NCBI GenBank assembly: GCA_050012175.1
Contig: JBEKHR010000028.1
Span: 1-64,000, forward strand
Direction: 5' to 3'
Length of the DNA: 64,000 nucleotides
Source of the DNA: CAVROP01 sp050012175
Lineage (GTDB): Bacteria > Acidobacteriota > Terriglobia > UBA7540
Shown here: piece after piece, positions 41,619 to 50,762 of the stretch
Position numbering within the stretch: position 1 is the stretch's first letter
How the letters are laid out: each line of letters starts with the position of its first letter
The notes under the pieces: model-generated
Database searches by the model: none
Told to the model about the DNA's origin: nothing
The model's input: the letters and a program-made list of their open reading frames with translations, nothing else
Translations under genes and position numbers: made by a program

Positions 41619-42521
41619 ATGGGGATTTCGTATCACGAAGCAAGAGGCTTAGTGGAGCTTTATAAACGAAACGGGTCCCTGGGGCGGACTGCCACGTTGG
41701 GGACGCAGGACCTTCATGTCGGACCCGCCAGGCTACGACGACTCCTCGAGGAACTCAACGCTGCGACCGACCTTATTCCCCAGGGAGCTGCCGAGCAGCG
41801 ACACTCGGCTGACGGTTTCCTCAAAATGTTAGGAGCCACCGAAGTGGTAAGCTTCGATTGCTCGGACTACGAAGGAGCCGCCGTCGTTCACGACATGAAT
41901 CTTCCTGTGCCGCCGCATTTTCGCGATTCATTTGATCTCGTCTACGACGGCGGCACACTCGAGCACGTCTATAACTTCCCGCAAGCGGTCACAAACTGCA
42001 TGGACATGCTGAGGGTTTCCGGGCTCCTCGTTACTTCGACGCCGTCAAATAATTTTCTGGGCCACGGCTTCTATCAGTTTAGCCCGGAGCTTTTCTACCG
42101 GTTGTTCTCACCGGAAAACGGTTTCCGGGTTGAGCGGATGCTTGCTTTCGAATGCGCGCGCGGGGGGTCGTGGTACGAGGTTGCTGATCCGAAGGAACTG
42201 GGGCGACGCGTCGAGCTGCTGGCGACCAGATGCAAAGTTCAATTGTGGGTTGAAGCCCGAAAGATGAAGCCTGTCCCCGCCGATCAATTTTCCGTCCCGC
42301 AGCAGAGTGACTACGTGACACAGTGGGCCAAACGCGGCCACGGTGAACCTCCGCCGGCGGGCAGTTATCAGCTTCTGAAGCAGGCGCTGGCCGCTCGCGG
42401 TGACAGGTACTGCCCTGGCCTGACAGAGTGGCTTCAGGGAATGCGAGACAGGTGGCGTTTGAGACGGGCGCAAAAGACACCCCTAGGCTCCCACACGGGA
42501 GCGTTCAGAAAGATTCGATAG
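41619..42521 (+). CDS. SAM-dependent methyltransferase-like protein
   Basis: 300 aa from ATG 41619. The methyltransferase fold is visible from EVVSFDCSDYEGAAVVHDMN, FDLVYDGGTLEHVYNFPQAV (the post-motif 'yDGGtlEHv') to GLLVTSTPSNNFLGHGFYQF. Motif I is weak, as in other polysaccharide-locus members of this type. The C-terminal 100 residues are helical. It overlaps nothing; the true start of the next gene lies 89 bases further. Confidence 0.68.
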   Translation: MGISYHEARGLVELYKRNGSLGRTATLGTQDLHVGPARLRRLLEELNAATDLIPQGAAEQRHSADGFLKMLGATEVVSFDCSDYEGAAVVHDMNLPVPPHFRDSFDLVYDGGTLEHVYNFPQAVTNCMDMLRVSGLLVTSTPSNNFLGHGFYQFSPELFYRLFSPENGFRVERMLAFECARGGSWYEVADPKELGRRVELLATRCKVQLWVEARKMKPVPADQFSVPQQSDYVTQWAKRGHGEPPPAGSYQLLKQALAARGDRYCPGLTEWLQGMRDRWRLRRAQKTPLGSHTGAFRKIR

Positions 42522-42610
42522 ACGGATCCCAATTTGCGCGCCCACGCGCTGACCGGGATGCCTGCCTCTACTTGGCGCCCTACCTCAAGCGGAACTGGTC
42601 GTACAACCCG

Positions 42611-43738
42611 ATGCGAATCACTTTTCTTCTGCCTGGCTTTTCCTGGAAGCCCATGGGCGGCTTCAAGGTGGTGTATCAGTACGCGAATCAGCTCGTAAGC
42701 CGCGGCCACCAGGTGACCGTGGTCCATCCGGAGAGCTTGCCCGGCTATGGCGAACCTCAGGCCAGGACCAGGCGTTCTTTTCGGGACGTACTGCGGCGCT
42801 GGAGAACCCTCTATTGGAGCCGCGTTCTCTTCCCTCGCATCCCCTGGGTGCGGATCGACCCCAGGGTCAAAATGCTATCCGTAGCCAAGCCCGACTCCCG
42901 CCTGATCCCCGACGCTGACGCAATCTTTGCCAGTGCCTGGATCACGGCCGAGCTAGTGCTTGGCTACCCGGAGTGCAAAGGTGAGAAGTTCTATTTGATC
43001 CAGCATTACGAAACTTGGGACGGACCGAAGGAAAGGGTTGATGCCACCTGGCGGGCGCCCCTCAAGAAGGTCGTCATCGCCAAGTGGCTGCACGAATTGG
43101 GCATGAGCCTCGGTTGCCCAGAGAGCGAACTGGCCTACATCCCAAACGGACTCGATCATACCATGTTGCGGCTGTTTAACCCTATTGCCGGGCGAGGCAA
43201 GCGGCTGGCCATGGCGTTTTTCCCCTGGCTCTCGTGGAAGGGGCCGGCCGACGGGCTGGCCGCTGTAGAGATCGCCAAACGCAGGTATCCCGACTTGGCG
43301 GCCACATTCTTTAGCATCTCTCGCCGCCCGAGTTCCCTGCCACGCTGGATTGGGTACTGGCGAAACCCTCCGCAACGAGCCCTGATCGACGACATCTACA
43401 ATCGCAGCAGCATTTTCGTGTGCCCTAGTTGGGTTGAGGGGTTTCCCCTTCCCCCCGCAGAGGCGATGGCGTGCGGTTGTGCGGTGGCCGCGACGGACAT
43501 CGCGGGCATCCGGGAATACGCAACGCACGGAGCCACCGCCCTACTCTCCCCAGCCCGCGATCCCGAGAGCCTGGCGAACAACATCATCCGCTTGCTTAGC
43601 GACGAGGACTTCCGGGTCGAGGTCGCTCGCGCGGGTAATGAACACATTCGATCATTCACCTGGCAGCGAAGCACTACCCTGCTCGAGGCATTTTTGGCTG
43701 GAAACCCCGTTGCTGCAAGTACGACTGCGGTCGTCTAG
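42611..43738 (+). CDS. GT4-family glycosyltransferase
   Basis: 375 aa from ATG 42611; a long upstream frame extension overlaps the previous gene and is not GT-like. MRITFLLPGFSWKPMGGFKV, SRGHQVTVVHPESL, then AYIPNGLDH, SWKGPADGLAAVEIAK, and VEGFPLPPAEAMACGCAVAA (EGFPLPP..EAMACG acceptor-site glutamates of GT4). Sugar specificity unknown. Confidence 0.87.
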   Translation: MRITFLLPGFSWKPMGGFKVVYQYANQLVSRGHQVTVVHPESLPGYGEPQARTRRSFRDVLRRWRTLYWSRVLFPRIPWVRIDPRVKMLSVAKPDSRLIPDADAIFASAWITAELVLGYPECKGEKFYLIQHYETWDGPKERVDATWRAPLKKVVIAKWLHELGMSLGCPESELAYIPNGLDHTMLRLFNPIAGRGKRLAMAFFPWLSWKGPADGLAAVEIAKRRYPDLAATFFSISRRPSSLPRWIGYWRNPPQRALIDDIYNRSSIFVCPSWVEGFPLPPAEAMACGCAVAATDIAGIREYATHGATALLSPARDPESLANNIIRLLSDEDFRVEVARAGNEHIRSFTWQRSTTLLEAFLAGNPVAASTTAVV

Positions 43739-43770
43739 CAGCGCGGCGGAGGCCCAACCAGACGCGCTTT

Positions 43771-43819
43771 GTAGGGCCGGGGCTTGCCCCGGCTAGGCCG
43801 CCCCAAGGGGCGGCCCTAC
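43771..43819. repeat. REP-like double hairpin
   Basis: GTAGGGCC ... GGCCCTAC (8-bp outer arms) enclose two stems: CCGGGGCTTGCCCCGG and GCCGCCCCAAGGGGCGGC. It has no T run, so more likely REP-like than a terminator. It precedes the GT2 gene by ~60 bases. Confidence 0.65.
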
Positions 43820-43880
43820 ATGGGTCGCAACGAAGGAGCTGGCAATCGATCCCACCTCTGAAGACCACGCTTGGCCGCGG

Positions 43881-44939
43881 GTGGCTGTCAGCATTCTGAA
43901 CTGGAACGGCTGGCAGGACACGCTCGAGTGCCTGGAATCCGTCCGGCGGCTCGATTATCCCAACTACCTGACCGTCGTGGTCGATAACGGCTCCTGGAAT
44001 GACTCAGCGGAGAAGATCAAAGTCTGGGCCGAAGAGAACCTCGGTCCCGGCCATATCCTTGCCGACTACAGGCGCGAGACCGCTCTGAAAGGAGGAAACC
44101 CGGGAACCGAACAATTGCTGGAGCGTGTTCCGTCCCCGGCCAGGCTGGTCCTGATCCTAAACGAGGAGAACCTCGGCTTTACGGGAGGGAATAATGTGGC
44201 GATGCACTATGCACTCACCAGGCCAAACGCCGCCGAGTATGTCTTCTTACTGAATAATGACGCAACTGTGGATCCGGACTGCGCGAGCCGCCTGGTGAGA
44301 GTCGCGCAAAAGGCGGATGCGGGTATCGTCGGCGCAGTGGTAAAGGGCACGAAGGGCGAGGTGCAGTTCGCCGGCGCCGAGAGCGAACATCCATTGCTAT
44401 GCTGCTTCTTTGGTCCACTTTTCGCCTGGTCGGTTCCAGCATCGGGAATGGAAACTGAGTTTTCCCCCTCGTTTTTCGCCCATGGGGCGGGAATGCTGAT
44501 CCGCAGCGACGCACTCAGGGCGGTCCATGCATTAAGAGGAAGCTTCCTGGATGAAAGATTCTTCACGTACGGTGAGGAAGTGGAATTTGGCTGCACCGCC
44601 CGGGAATTAGGCTTCAAGACCGTAGTAGCAAAACACGCGCTGGTACACCACAAGGGAGCGGCTAGCGCCGGGGGCCAGTGCAACCCGGCAGCCTACTATT
44701 ATGGTATCCGGAATCCCATTCTGCAGGCCAAGAAGAAGCTCCCCTGGCATTTGAGGCCCTTTTACCACCTCGCCAACTTCGGTCTCGGCCTCGCACGCGT
44801 CATTAAGAACCTGGTTGCCGGACGCTTTGCATCAGCGCGCGCCATTATCCTCGGGATCTACGATGGCTACATCGGTGTAACCGGGAAATGGAAGTGCCAG
44901 GACAGGGAGACAATCGTATTCCAGCGAGGTAAGGCCTAA
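43881..44939 (+). CDS. GT2-family glycosyltransferase
   Basis: 352 aa if started at GTG 43881. The frame is open upstream for ~20 codons (AIDPTSEDHAWPR) beside a GAAGGAG, but with no standard start, so the N-terminus is uncertain by a few residues. VAVSILNWNGWQDTLECLES, VVVDNGSWNDSAEKI, LNEENLGFTGGNNVAM, YVFLLNNDATVDP (DxD-type), and FFTYGEEVEFGCTARELGFK. Rhamnosyl-/N-acetylglucosaminyl-type GT2 with a C-terminal amphipathic region (HLANFGLGLARVIKNL). Its 5' end has a broken duplicate at 41507. Confidence 0.87.
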   Translation: MAVSILNWNGWQDTLECLESVRRLDYPNYLTVVVDNGSWNDSAEKIKVWAEENLGPGHILADYRRETALKGGNPGTEQLLERVPSPARLVLILNEENLGFTGGNNVAMHYALTRPNAAEYVFLLNNDATVDPDCASRLVRVAQKADAGIVGAVVKGTKGEVQFAGAESEHPLLCCFFGPLFAWSVPASGMETEFSPSFFAHGAGMLIRSDALRAVHALRGSFLDERFFTYGEEVEFGCTARELGFKTVVAKHALVHHKGAASAGGQCNPAAYYYGIRNPILQAKKKLPWHLRPFYHLANFGLGLARVIKNLVAGRFASARAIILGIYDGYIGVTGKWKCQDRETIVFQRGKA

Positions 44940-45275
44940 CTCGCACTTCTCACCACGTCCCGCCGTTTTAAGTCGGGTGAAGCGTTTACCCCATCCAGTC
45001 GCGAAGTCCCGGCGGGGGCGCAAGATCGTAGCCCAGGGCGCAAGCCCTGGGGGACGGGGCATAGGCGTTAACGAACAAGGCAAACGAATGGAACGGGAGG
45101 CGTCTGAGCTTGGTTCCTTCGGCCTCCCCGCAGGGGAGGGATAAACTAGCCGGAAAACGGTCCACCGCACCCGGACCGACCCTGCAAGGGTCGCAGAAGG
45201 GTGGCATCAGATCAAGCCCGGGCCATCCCCGCGGTCGCAGGACGCCGGCTATGCGCGGGCGAGGCGGCGTGACGG
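44940..45275. other. Spacer with GCAA-loop hairpin
   Basis: No gene. An 8-bp stem CCCAGGGC/GCCCTGGG closes a GCAA loop at 45032-45051. The rest is GC-rich and unassigned. Confidence 0.45.
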
Positions 45276-45297
45276 GCAACTTTCGTGAAGGAGGTAA

Positions 45298-46335
45298 TTG
45301 AGCGGCGTAATGCTAGAGATCTCCAATACCGGAACTGGTGGCGCGTCCCCGGGGCGCAGGTTACTCAAACAGGGCCTTTCATTCGTATATAGGCAGCTCA
45401 ACAGCAGGGAGCGGCTGATGCTGGGGAAGTTACCGGGGTTTTTGCCGCTGTACCGCGCCGTCACACGCCGTTGGCTAAGGAGCGCGGGCGTTGAAGACGG
45501 GCTCGTTCTCAATCGGCTCCAGCGATTCGTGTTCTATACGGATGCAAAGGATTCCGAAACCCATCGATTTCTGTTCGACTCCTACGAGCCGGCTACGACC
45601 TTCGTGTTTGAGCGCATCCTAGCCGCGGGAGACGTAGTCGCCGATGTCGGGGCACATTGGGGTTACTTTACACTCTTGGCGGCGACACTCTGCGGCGAGA
45701 CCGGAAGGGTTATCGCCTTCGAGCCGCATCCCAGGAATGTGTCGATTCTAAACAAGAATTTGCAGGCCAACTGCCTTCACAACGTTGACGTCGTCCCCAA
45801 GGCGGTTTCTGATGAAGAGGGACTCGCGAAACTCTTTCTCAGCCGAGACAGCAGCGGGAACAGCCTAATTTCAGTGCCACCGGGCGCCGAGGCGTCTCCC
45901 GACGAGAACGATCACCTTGTCGCTGACACCATAACACTGGACGGCTTTTTCACCCCGCCCCGGCGGAAGCCAAAGCTGGTGAAAATCGACATCGAGGGAG
46001 CCGAGCTTGCTGCTCTTGACGGGATGAAAACCCTGATCCGGGAAACTGCGGACCTGGTCTTGATTACAGAGCTAAATCCATTTTACTTTGGGGGAGCCGC
46101 TGGGGAAGCGTACCTCAAAAGATTGATCGACCAGGGTTTCGAAATAGCGACCATTGACGACGCGAGATTCCAGATTGAGGTGGGAGCCGTCCAGCAAATG
46201 TCGCGGCGGGCTTTGAATAAAGGCTACACCGTCAACTTGCTTGCGGCTCGCACTCGGCGAATCGATCAGGTTCTGTTTTCGGAGGCCGGCTCCGGCGCCC
46301 CTCGTCGTAGGGCTCCGAAGATCGTGCGGCTATGA
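45298..46335 (+). CDS. FkbM-family methyltransferase, tandem copy 1
   Basis: 345 aa with start at TTG 45298 (GGAGG 4-5 bases upstream) or ATG 45310. VVADVGAHWGYFTLLAATLC is motif I, GRVIAFEPHPRNVSILNKNL is the FkbM EPhP segment, then LVKIDIEGAELAALDGM and VLITELNPFYF. FkbM proteins O-methylate sugars and polyketides. A paralog of the next gene, produced by tandem duplication. Confidence 0.86.
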   Translation: MSGVMLEISNTGTGGASPGRRLLKQGLSFVYRQLNSRERLMLGKLPGFLPLYRAVTRRWLRSAGVEDGLVLNRLQRFVFYTDAKDSETHRFLFDSYEPATTFVFERILAAGDVVADVGAHWGYFTLLAATLCGETGRVIAFEPHPRNVSILNKNLQANCLHNVDVVPKAVSDEEGLAKLFLSRDSSGNSLISVPPGAEASPDENDHLVADTITLDGFFTPPRRKPKLVKIDIEGAELAALDGMKTLIRETADLVLITELNPFYFGGAAGEAYLKRLIDQGFEIATIDDARFQIEVGAVQQMSRRALNKGYTVNLLAARTRRIDQVLFSEAGSGAPRRRAPKIVRL

Positions 46336-46462
46336 AACAGGGAAGCAAGCGTGGAGCATGGATTCACAAGTTGCGGCGGGAAGCGGGTGTAACGCGTCAA
46401 GACTGCCCTGGAAAATCCCGGCTTCGGTTTTTGTAGTCCTTTCAGCCCCTTGGATTTGGGTT
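46336..46462 (+). pseudogene. 5' remnant of GT39-like gene (duplication scar)
   Basis: From the FkbM stop, the DNA matches the start of 47519 (ATGGATTCACAA, GCGGCGGGAAGCGGG, CCCTGGAAAATCC, TTTTTGTAGTCCTTTCAGCCC) until TGGATTTGGGTTGC, then joins the second unit. In-frame changes (GGTGTAACGC) introduce a stop, so it is not translated as part of a protein. Confidence 0.8.
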
Positions 46463-46484
46463 GCAACTTGCGTGAAGGAGATAA

Positions 46485-47522
46485 TTGAGCGGCGTAATGC
46501 CTGAGACTTCCAATACCGGAACTCGTGGCGCGTCCCCGGGGCGCGCCTTGCTCAAACAGGGCCTTTCTTTCGTTTACAGGCGGCTCAATATCAGGCAGCG
46601 CGAGATGCTGGCCAGGCTACCGGGACTCTTGCCCCTGTACCACGCCGTCACACGCCCTTGGCTCGCGAGCACCGGCGTCGAAGGCGGGCTGGCTCTCAAT
46701 CGGCTTCATCGATTCGTGCTCTATATGGAGGCAAGGTGGGGCGGAAGTCATCAACTACTCTTCGACGCCTACGAGCCCGCTACGACCTTCGCCATCGAGC
46801 GCATCGTAGTCGCGGGAGACGTGGTCGCCGATGTCGGGGCACACTGGGGCTATTTTACGCTCTTGGCGGCAACGCTCTGCGGCGAGACCGGAAGGGTTAT
46901 TGCCTTCGAGCCACATCCCGGGAATGTGTCAATTCTAACTAAGAATTTGCAGGCCAACCGCCTTCACAACGTTGACGTCGTCGCCAAGGCGGTTTCTGAC
47001 CGGGAGGGACTCGCGAAGCTCTTTCTCAGTCGGGACAGCGGTGGGAGCAGCCTGAATGCGCTGCCCCCGGGAGCCGAGCTCTCTCCTGGCAGAAGTGACT
47101 ATCTTGTTGTTGAGACTGTGAGGCTGGACGGCTTCTTCGCGCCGCCTCGCAGCAAACCGATGCTGGTGAAGATGGACATTGAAGGAGCCGAGCTTGTTGC
47201 TCTTGATGGGATGAGAACTCTAATCCGGGAGACTGCGGACTTGGCCTTGATTGCGGAGTTTAATCCGCTCTATTTCCAGGGGGCCAGGGGAGAAGGCTTT
47301 TTGAGAAGGTTGACCGAGCACGGCTTCGAGCTGGCGATCATCGACGACGCGAGATTCCAGATAGAAGCGGGAGGCCTCGAGCAAGTTTCGCGGCGGGCGT
47401 TGAATAAAGGCTACATCGTCAACTTGCTCGCAGCTCGCCCTCGGCGAATCGATCAGGTTCTGTTTCCGGGGGTCGTCTCCGGCGCCCCTGGCCGTAGAGC
47501 TCCGAAGATTGTGCGGCTATGA
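46485..47522 (+). CDS. FkbM-family methyltransferase, tandem copy 2
   Basis: 345 aa, TTG 46485 or ATG 46497. Same architecture as copy 1: VVADVGAHWGYFTLLAATLC, AFEPHPGNVSILTKNLQANR, MLVKMDIEGAELVALDGM. Changes cluster in the N-terminal 90 residues and in surface loops, so the two enzymes may differ in acceptor. Its TGA overlaps the ATG of the GT39-like gene (ATGA). Confidence 0.86.
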   Translation: MSGVMPETSNTGTRGASPGRALLKQGLSFVYRRLNIRQREMLARLPGLLPLYHAVTRPWLASTGVEGGLALNRLHRFVLYMEARWGGSHQLLFDAYEPATTFAIERIVVAGDVVADVGAHWGYFTLLAATLCGETGRVIAFEPHPGNVSILTKNLQANRLHNVDVVAKAVSDREGLAKLFLSRDSGGSSLNALPPGAELSPGRSDYLVVETVRLDGFFAPPRSKPMLVKMDIEGAELVALDGMRTLIRETADLALIAEFNPLYFQGARGEGFLRRLTEHGFELAIIDDARFQIEAGGLEQVSRRALNKGYIVNLLAARPRRIDQVLFPGVVSGAPGRRAPKIVRL

Positions 47523-49456
47523 CAGAGAAGCAAGCGTGGAACATGGATTCACAATTTGCGGCGGGAAGCGGGCGTGACGCGTCAAAACTCCCCTGGAAAA
47601 TCCTCGTTTTGGTTTTTGTAGTCCTTTCAGCCCGTTGGATTTGGGTGGCGCGCAGCGGAACGGACTTTGGATGGACCTACGAGCCAGCTTGGCGAATTGC
47701 CCATGGCGGGACACCTTACCGGGATTTTGTTCAGACACTGCCGGTCCTTGCACCTTACATCATTGCCGGCCTCATGAAGCTCATGGGAGACTCCTTTTGG
47801 GCGTTCCAGATCAACCTTTACGTGACTTGGCTCGGTGCGATGGCCGTTGGCCTTGCGCTGATCGGCTCACTGGAAACAAGTGTGTCCCTTAAAGTGGTCT
47901 CCGTACTCACGGCCAGCTCGATGTCGTTCCCCTTCATTCTGGGAGGTCATGCTCATAGCTATCAAGGGCCATTATTTGCTGGATTAGTCGCCTATTTTTT
48001 CCTCAGGTACTTAAAGAGCTGGGCGGCATGGGACATCTTTGCGGCCGGCCTCTTTACAGGCCTTGCTTTATTCGCAAAACAGAACGTCGGTTTGTTTATT
48101 GGGCTCACAGCCGGCCTATCTCTGCTACTGTCCTTTGCGCTGGCTCCGCATGCAGTAAAGAAGTGTGCTTGTAGTCTATTGTTCTTCGTGGCAGGCGTGG
48201 TCGCCGTGTGTGTCCCATTCATGGCTCTCCTGTCCTATCGCGTTGGCCTGAGAGAAGTCTTTATGGAAATGTTCGTCGATGCAAGCGCGGGGAAAGGACA
48301 TGCTCTCGCCATTTTGGAGAGGGGACTGCCACGGGTCATACTGAATCCCAGCATCCCCCATCGACGTTTCGTCGAACTGCTCGTATCGGGTGGTTTGCTG
48401 GCGGCCTGCTGCATCTTTCTGTTGATTATGCTGGCGCGCAGGAATGGAAAAGCGACGCAAGCGGAAGAAGGCAACGCTGGAAATCTTACAAGCCCAGGAA
48501 AAGAAGGACCGCTGTTCCGCAAAACGGTTGCAGCTTACTTCGGCGTGGTGGTCATACTCTGGACAGCGACACTCTTCGACCTCCCCAGGGTGCGCGGCGC
48601 TTTGGAGATGCTGCATCCGCGCTTTTTCTTTGCTAACAATTGGGTGGAAACCGCGGGGGAGATGGCCTATCTCGGGACAATGAGTGCAGCGCTCGTGTGT
48701 CTATGGCTGATCGTGAGACGTAAGGCGACGCGCGAGCTTCTGTTTCCCTGCGGCTTTCTGATCGGCATTGCCTTTGGTAGCGTCACAAGTAATCTCGCGT
48801 ATTTTGTATTTGCTGCTCCAGTCGCTATTCCGTTGCTGATCCATATCTTAGCGAGGTTGCGCTTTCCCGGTCTGCACAAATGCGCAACGTGGGCGGCGGT
48901 GGTTTTCCTGACCGTCGCCACTCTATTCCCTGCGCCTGCCGAAACAGCTTTTTGCCAGCTCCTTCCTTTGCCCAAGCAATCACCTTTCGCGGGCTTATAC
49001 GCAGATCCGGCGTATCAACAGTGGGTGGACGCACTGTGGAATAACGTCACGCCGATGATACGCGGCCACCGAACTCTCTGGCTCATACACGGGGATCCCC
49101 ACTCGGCATATGGCGGACTTCCTGTTCTGAATGCCATCGTCCTCGATTCCGAGTCGTACAGTAGCCGTTCCGAGGAGCGCCTGTGGAAAGCCTGGCAGCA
49201 GGATACGCCTGAGTTTGTGGTCTTGGGCCCCTTCGTGCGAGCGGCGAATGCCAAGCTTTTGCAGCAGGACGAGCTCAATCGCTGGTTAGCATCGCAATAC
49301 ACGCTTGTCTGGACGGACCCTCAGAACCTGCTCACTCTGTGGAAGCTGAAGCAGTCGGAAACCACGGTCCCTCGGCAAGCGATAACAGCTCCCACTGCGG
49401 TACTGTCTCGGTTTGATGATGTAGCGGCGAGTTTACCTCGCCAAATGGCGGCGTAA
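47519..49456 (+). CDS. GT39/PMT-like polytopic membrane glycosyltransferase
   Basis: 645 aa. An N-terminal segment (ILVLVFVVLSARWIWVARS) is followed by DFGWTYEPAWRIAHGGTPYRDF, matching the first periplasmic loop of ArnT/PMT enzymes with its acidic residue, then ten or so hydrophobic segments and a soluble C-terminal domain. These GT-C enzymes use polyprenyl-phosphate sugars in the periplasm. The last residues (SLPRQMAA) and the stop are encoded by a dispersed repeat (49439-49468) inserted at the 3' end. Confidence 0.75.
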   Translation: MTEKQAWNMDSQFAAGSGRDASKLPWKILVLVFVVLSARWIWVARSGTDFGWTYEPAWRIAHGGTPYRDFVQTLPVLAPYIIAGLMKLMGDSFWAFQINLYVTWLGAMAVGLALIGSLETSVSLKVVSVLTASSMSFPFILGGHAHSYQGPLFAGLVAYFFLRYLKSWAAWDIFAAGLFTGLALFAKQNVGLFIGLTAGLSLLLSFALAPHAVKKCACSLLFFVAGVVAVCVPFMALLSYRVGLREVFMEMFVDASAGKGHALAILERGLPRVILNPSIPHRRFVELLVSGGLLAACCIFLLIMLARRNGKATQAEEGNAGNLTSPGKEGPLFRKTVAAYFGVVVILWTATLFDLPRVRGALEMLHPRFFFANNWVETAGEMAYLGTMSAALVCLWLIVRRKATRELLFPCGFLIGIAFGSVTSNLAYFVFAAPVAIPLLIHILARLRFPGLHKCATWAAVVFLTVATLFPAPAETAFCQLLPLPKQSPFAGLYADPAYQQWVDALWNNVTPMIRGHRTLWLIHGDPHSAYGGLPVLNAIVLDSESYSSRSEERLWKAWQQDTPEFVVLGPFVRAANAKLLQQDELNRWLASQYTLVWTDPQNLLTLWKLKQSETTVPRQAITAPTAVLSRFDDVAASLPRQMAA

Positions 49457-49468
49457 AGCCGCCTCTAC
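49439..49468 (-). repeat. Dispersed 30-bp repeat, inverted copy
   Basis: Exact reverse complement of 12396-12425. It overlaps the end of the GT39-like gene and supplies its stop codon. Flanking AGTTT/AAACT bases are complementary, extending the hairpin. Confidence 0.8.
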
Positions 49469-49481
49469 GGCAAACTGCGCT

Positions 49482-50633
49482 ATGGAGGTTTTGATTATCG
49501 CGACCGGAATCGCTCCCAGGATGGGAGGGGTAGGCCATTACGAACGACAAGTGTTGCCCCATCTGTCGGCCTCCTTAATTGCCAAGGGATGCCACGTGAC
49601 GGTCCTGTTGTGTCGCGATGGACTCGTTTCTCACCTGGATGCTGGAGTGAGGGTGGTGCGATTGCCGGTTTCAAGAAACCCGGGCATTCTTCGTATCCTT
49701 GCTGAGAATCTTTATATCCCCGGCTTGAGTTTTCGGGCAGACGTGGCCGTCGCGTTAGACCATCGCTTCCCGCTTGTTCCGGTTAGAGTGGGGCGGACTT
49801 TGGTGGTCGTCCACGATCTCTTCCCGCTGCAACAGAAGGCAGGGGACTTCCCCATAGACGGAAACACCCTGAGGCGTTGGCACTACTTTCTTACCATAAC
49901 GCGGGCCATCAAGGCGGCGGACGTTCTAATTGCTGATTCGGAGTACACGGCCTCCCAGATCGCTCGGTTCTTCCCGGTCGCAGAACGAATTTCGGTGGTT
50001 CCTCTGGGCGTTGACCACGAACGTTTTCACCCGCCCTTTGAGACTGGCGAAACCGAACACCTGCGCCCCATTTATGGACTGCCGGCTGAGTTTTACCTGT
50101 TTGTCGGCTACCTGTTCTTTCACAAGAACCTTCGCTTGATTGTTGACACTTACTCCTCCGGGAATCTTCCTGGGCAGTATATGCTCCCGGTGGTGCTGGT
50201 GGGCGCGAATCGGAACGACGACCCCTCGAACCCAACCCTGCAGCTCATCGATCGTAAGGGGATTGGAAAATATTTTCAATTTCTTGGCTATATTCCAGAC
50301 GCGGACCTCCCGGCGCTTTACGCTTCAGCAAGGGCCCTGATCCATCCTGCGTGGCACGAGGGTTTTGGTCTCCCGCCCCTAGAGGCGATGGCCTGCGGCA
50401 CCCCGGTGATCGCCTCCAACAGGACCGCCCTTCCCGAGGCCGTGGGGGACGCGGCATTGCTGATCGACCCCGGCAGTCCGGAGTCTCTCGCGCAGGCGTT
50501 GCAGAGCGTCAACGACGAAGAAATGCGAAAGCAACTGATCGAGCGCGGCCTGAAACGCGCCGCAGCGTATTCCTGGCAGCGAACAGCAGAAATGACGGCA
50601 GAGCAGATCCTGCAAAGGGCCGTTTCCGCCTAG
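49482..50633 (+). CDS. GT4-family glycosyltransferase, duplicate 1
   Basis: 383 aa. VLIIATGIAPRMGGVGHYER (Gly-rich N-terminal loop), LVVVHDLFPLQQ, IADSEYTASQIARFFPVAE, ISVVPLGVDHERFHPP, FVGYLFFHKNLRLIVDTY and HEGFGLPPLEAMACGTPVIA. Typical mannosyl-/rhamnosyl-type GT4. About 85% identical to the gene at 50758 by eye, so a duplication. Confidence 0.88.
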   Translation: MEVLIIATGIAPRMGGVGHYERQVLPHLSASLIAKGCHVTVLLCRDGLVSHLDAGVRVVRLPVSRNPGILRILAENLYIPGLSFRADVAVALDHRFPLVPVRVGRTLVVVHDLFPLQQKAGDFPIDGNTLRRWHYFLTITRAIKAADVLIADSEYTASQIARFFPVAERISVVPLGVDHERFHPPFETGETEHLRPIYGLPAEFYLFVGYLFFHKNLRLIVDTYSSGNLPGQYMLPVVLVGANRNDDPSNPTLQLIDRKGIGKYFQFLGYIPDADLPALYASARALIHPAWHEGFGLPPLEAMACGTPVIASNRTALPEAVGDAALLIDPGSPESLAQALQSVNDEEMRKQLIERGLKRAAAYSWQRTAEMTAEQILQRAVSA

Positions 50634-50650
50634 CCTATGTTTCAGCATTT

Positions 50651-50735
50651 CGAACCGTCACCACCAAGTCACCAAGTCGGGGTGTTGAAAAACCTCAGAA
50701 GCTTTCTTGGTGTCTTTGTGTCTTAGTGGTGAACA
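50651..50735. repeat. Imperfect palindromic repeat, copy A
   Basis: Contains ACCAAGTCACCAAGTCGG, AAAACCTCAGAAGCTTTCTTGG and TGTCTTAGTGGT; it is the inverted form of the two copies at 51890-51968 and 51982-52072. Long arms built from CACCAAGA-type units could pair. Noncoding. Confidence 0.7.
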
Positions 50736-50762
50736 GGGCTCCGAAGATGGTGCGGCTATGAA
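50736..50762 (+). other. FkbM 3'-end footprint before GT4 duplicate
   Basis: GGGCTCCGAAGATGGTGCGG followed by CTATGAA matches the end of FkbM copy 1 (46310-46336) at 26 of 27 bases. It includes the start ATG of the GT4 gene, so this GT4 gene once followed, or recombined with, an FkbM gene. Confidence 0.7.

Larger units (their letters stand above)
45276..47649 (+). repeat. 1187-bp tandem duplication
   Basis: Unit 1 (45276-46462) and unit 2 (46463-47649) both begin GCAACTT(T/G)CGTGAAGGAG and contain an FkbM gene followed by the first ~120 bases of a GT39-like gene. Only the second copy continues into the full GT39-like gene. The two units have diverged by many substitutions, so the event is not very recent. 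Confidence 0.85.

Noticed and set aside
42428..42610. Long N-terminal extension of the GT4 gene
   Set aside because: It overlaps the methyltransferase gene and shows no GT features; the GT4 fold starts directly at ATG 42611.
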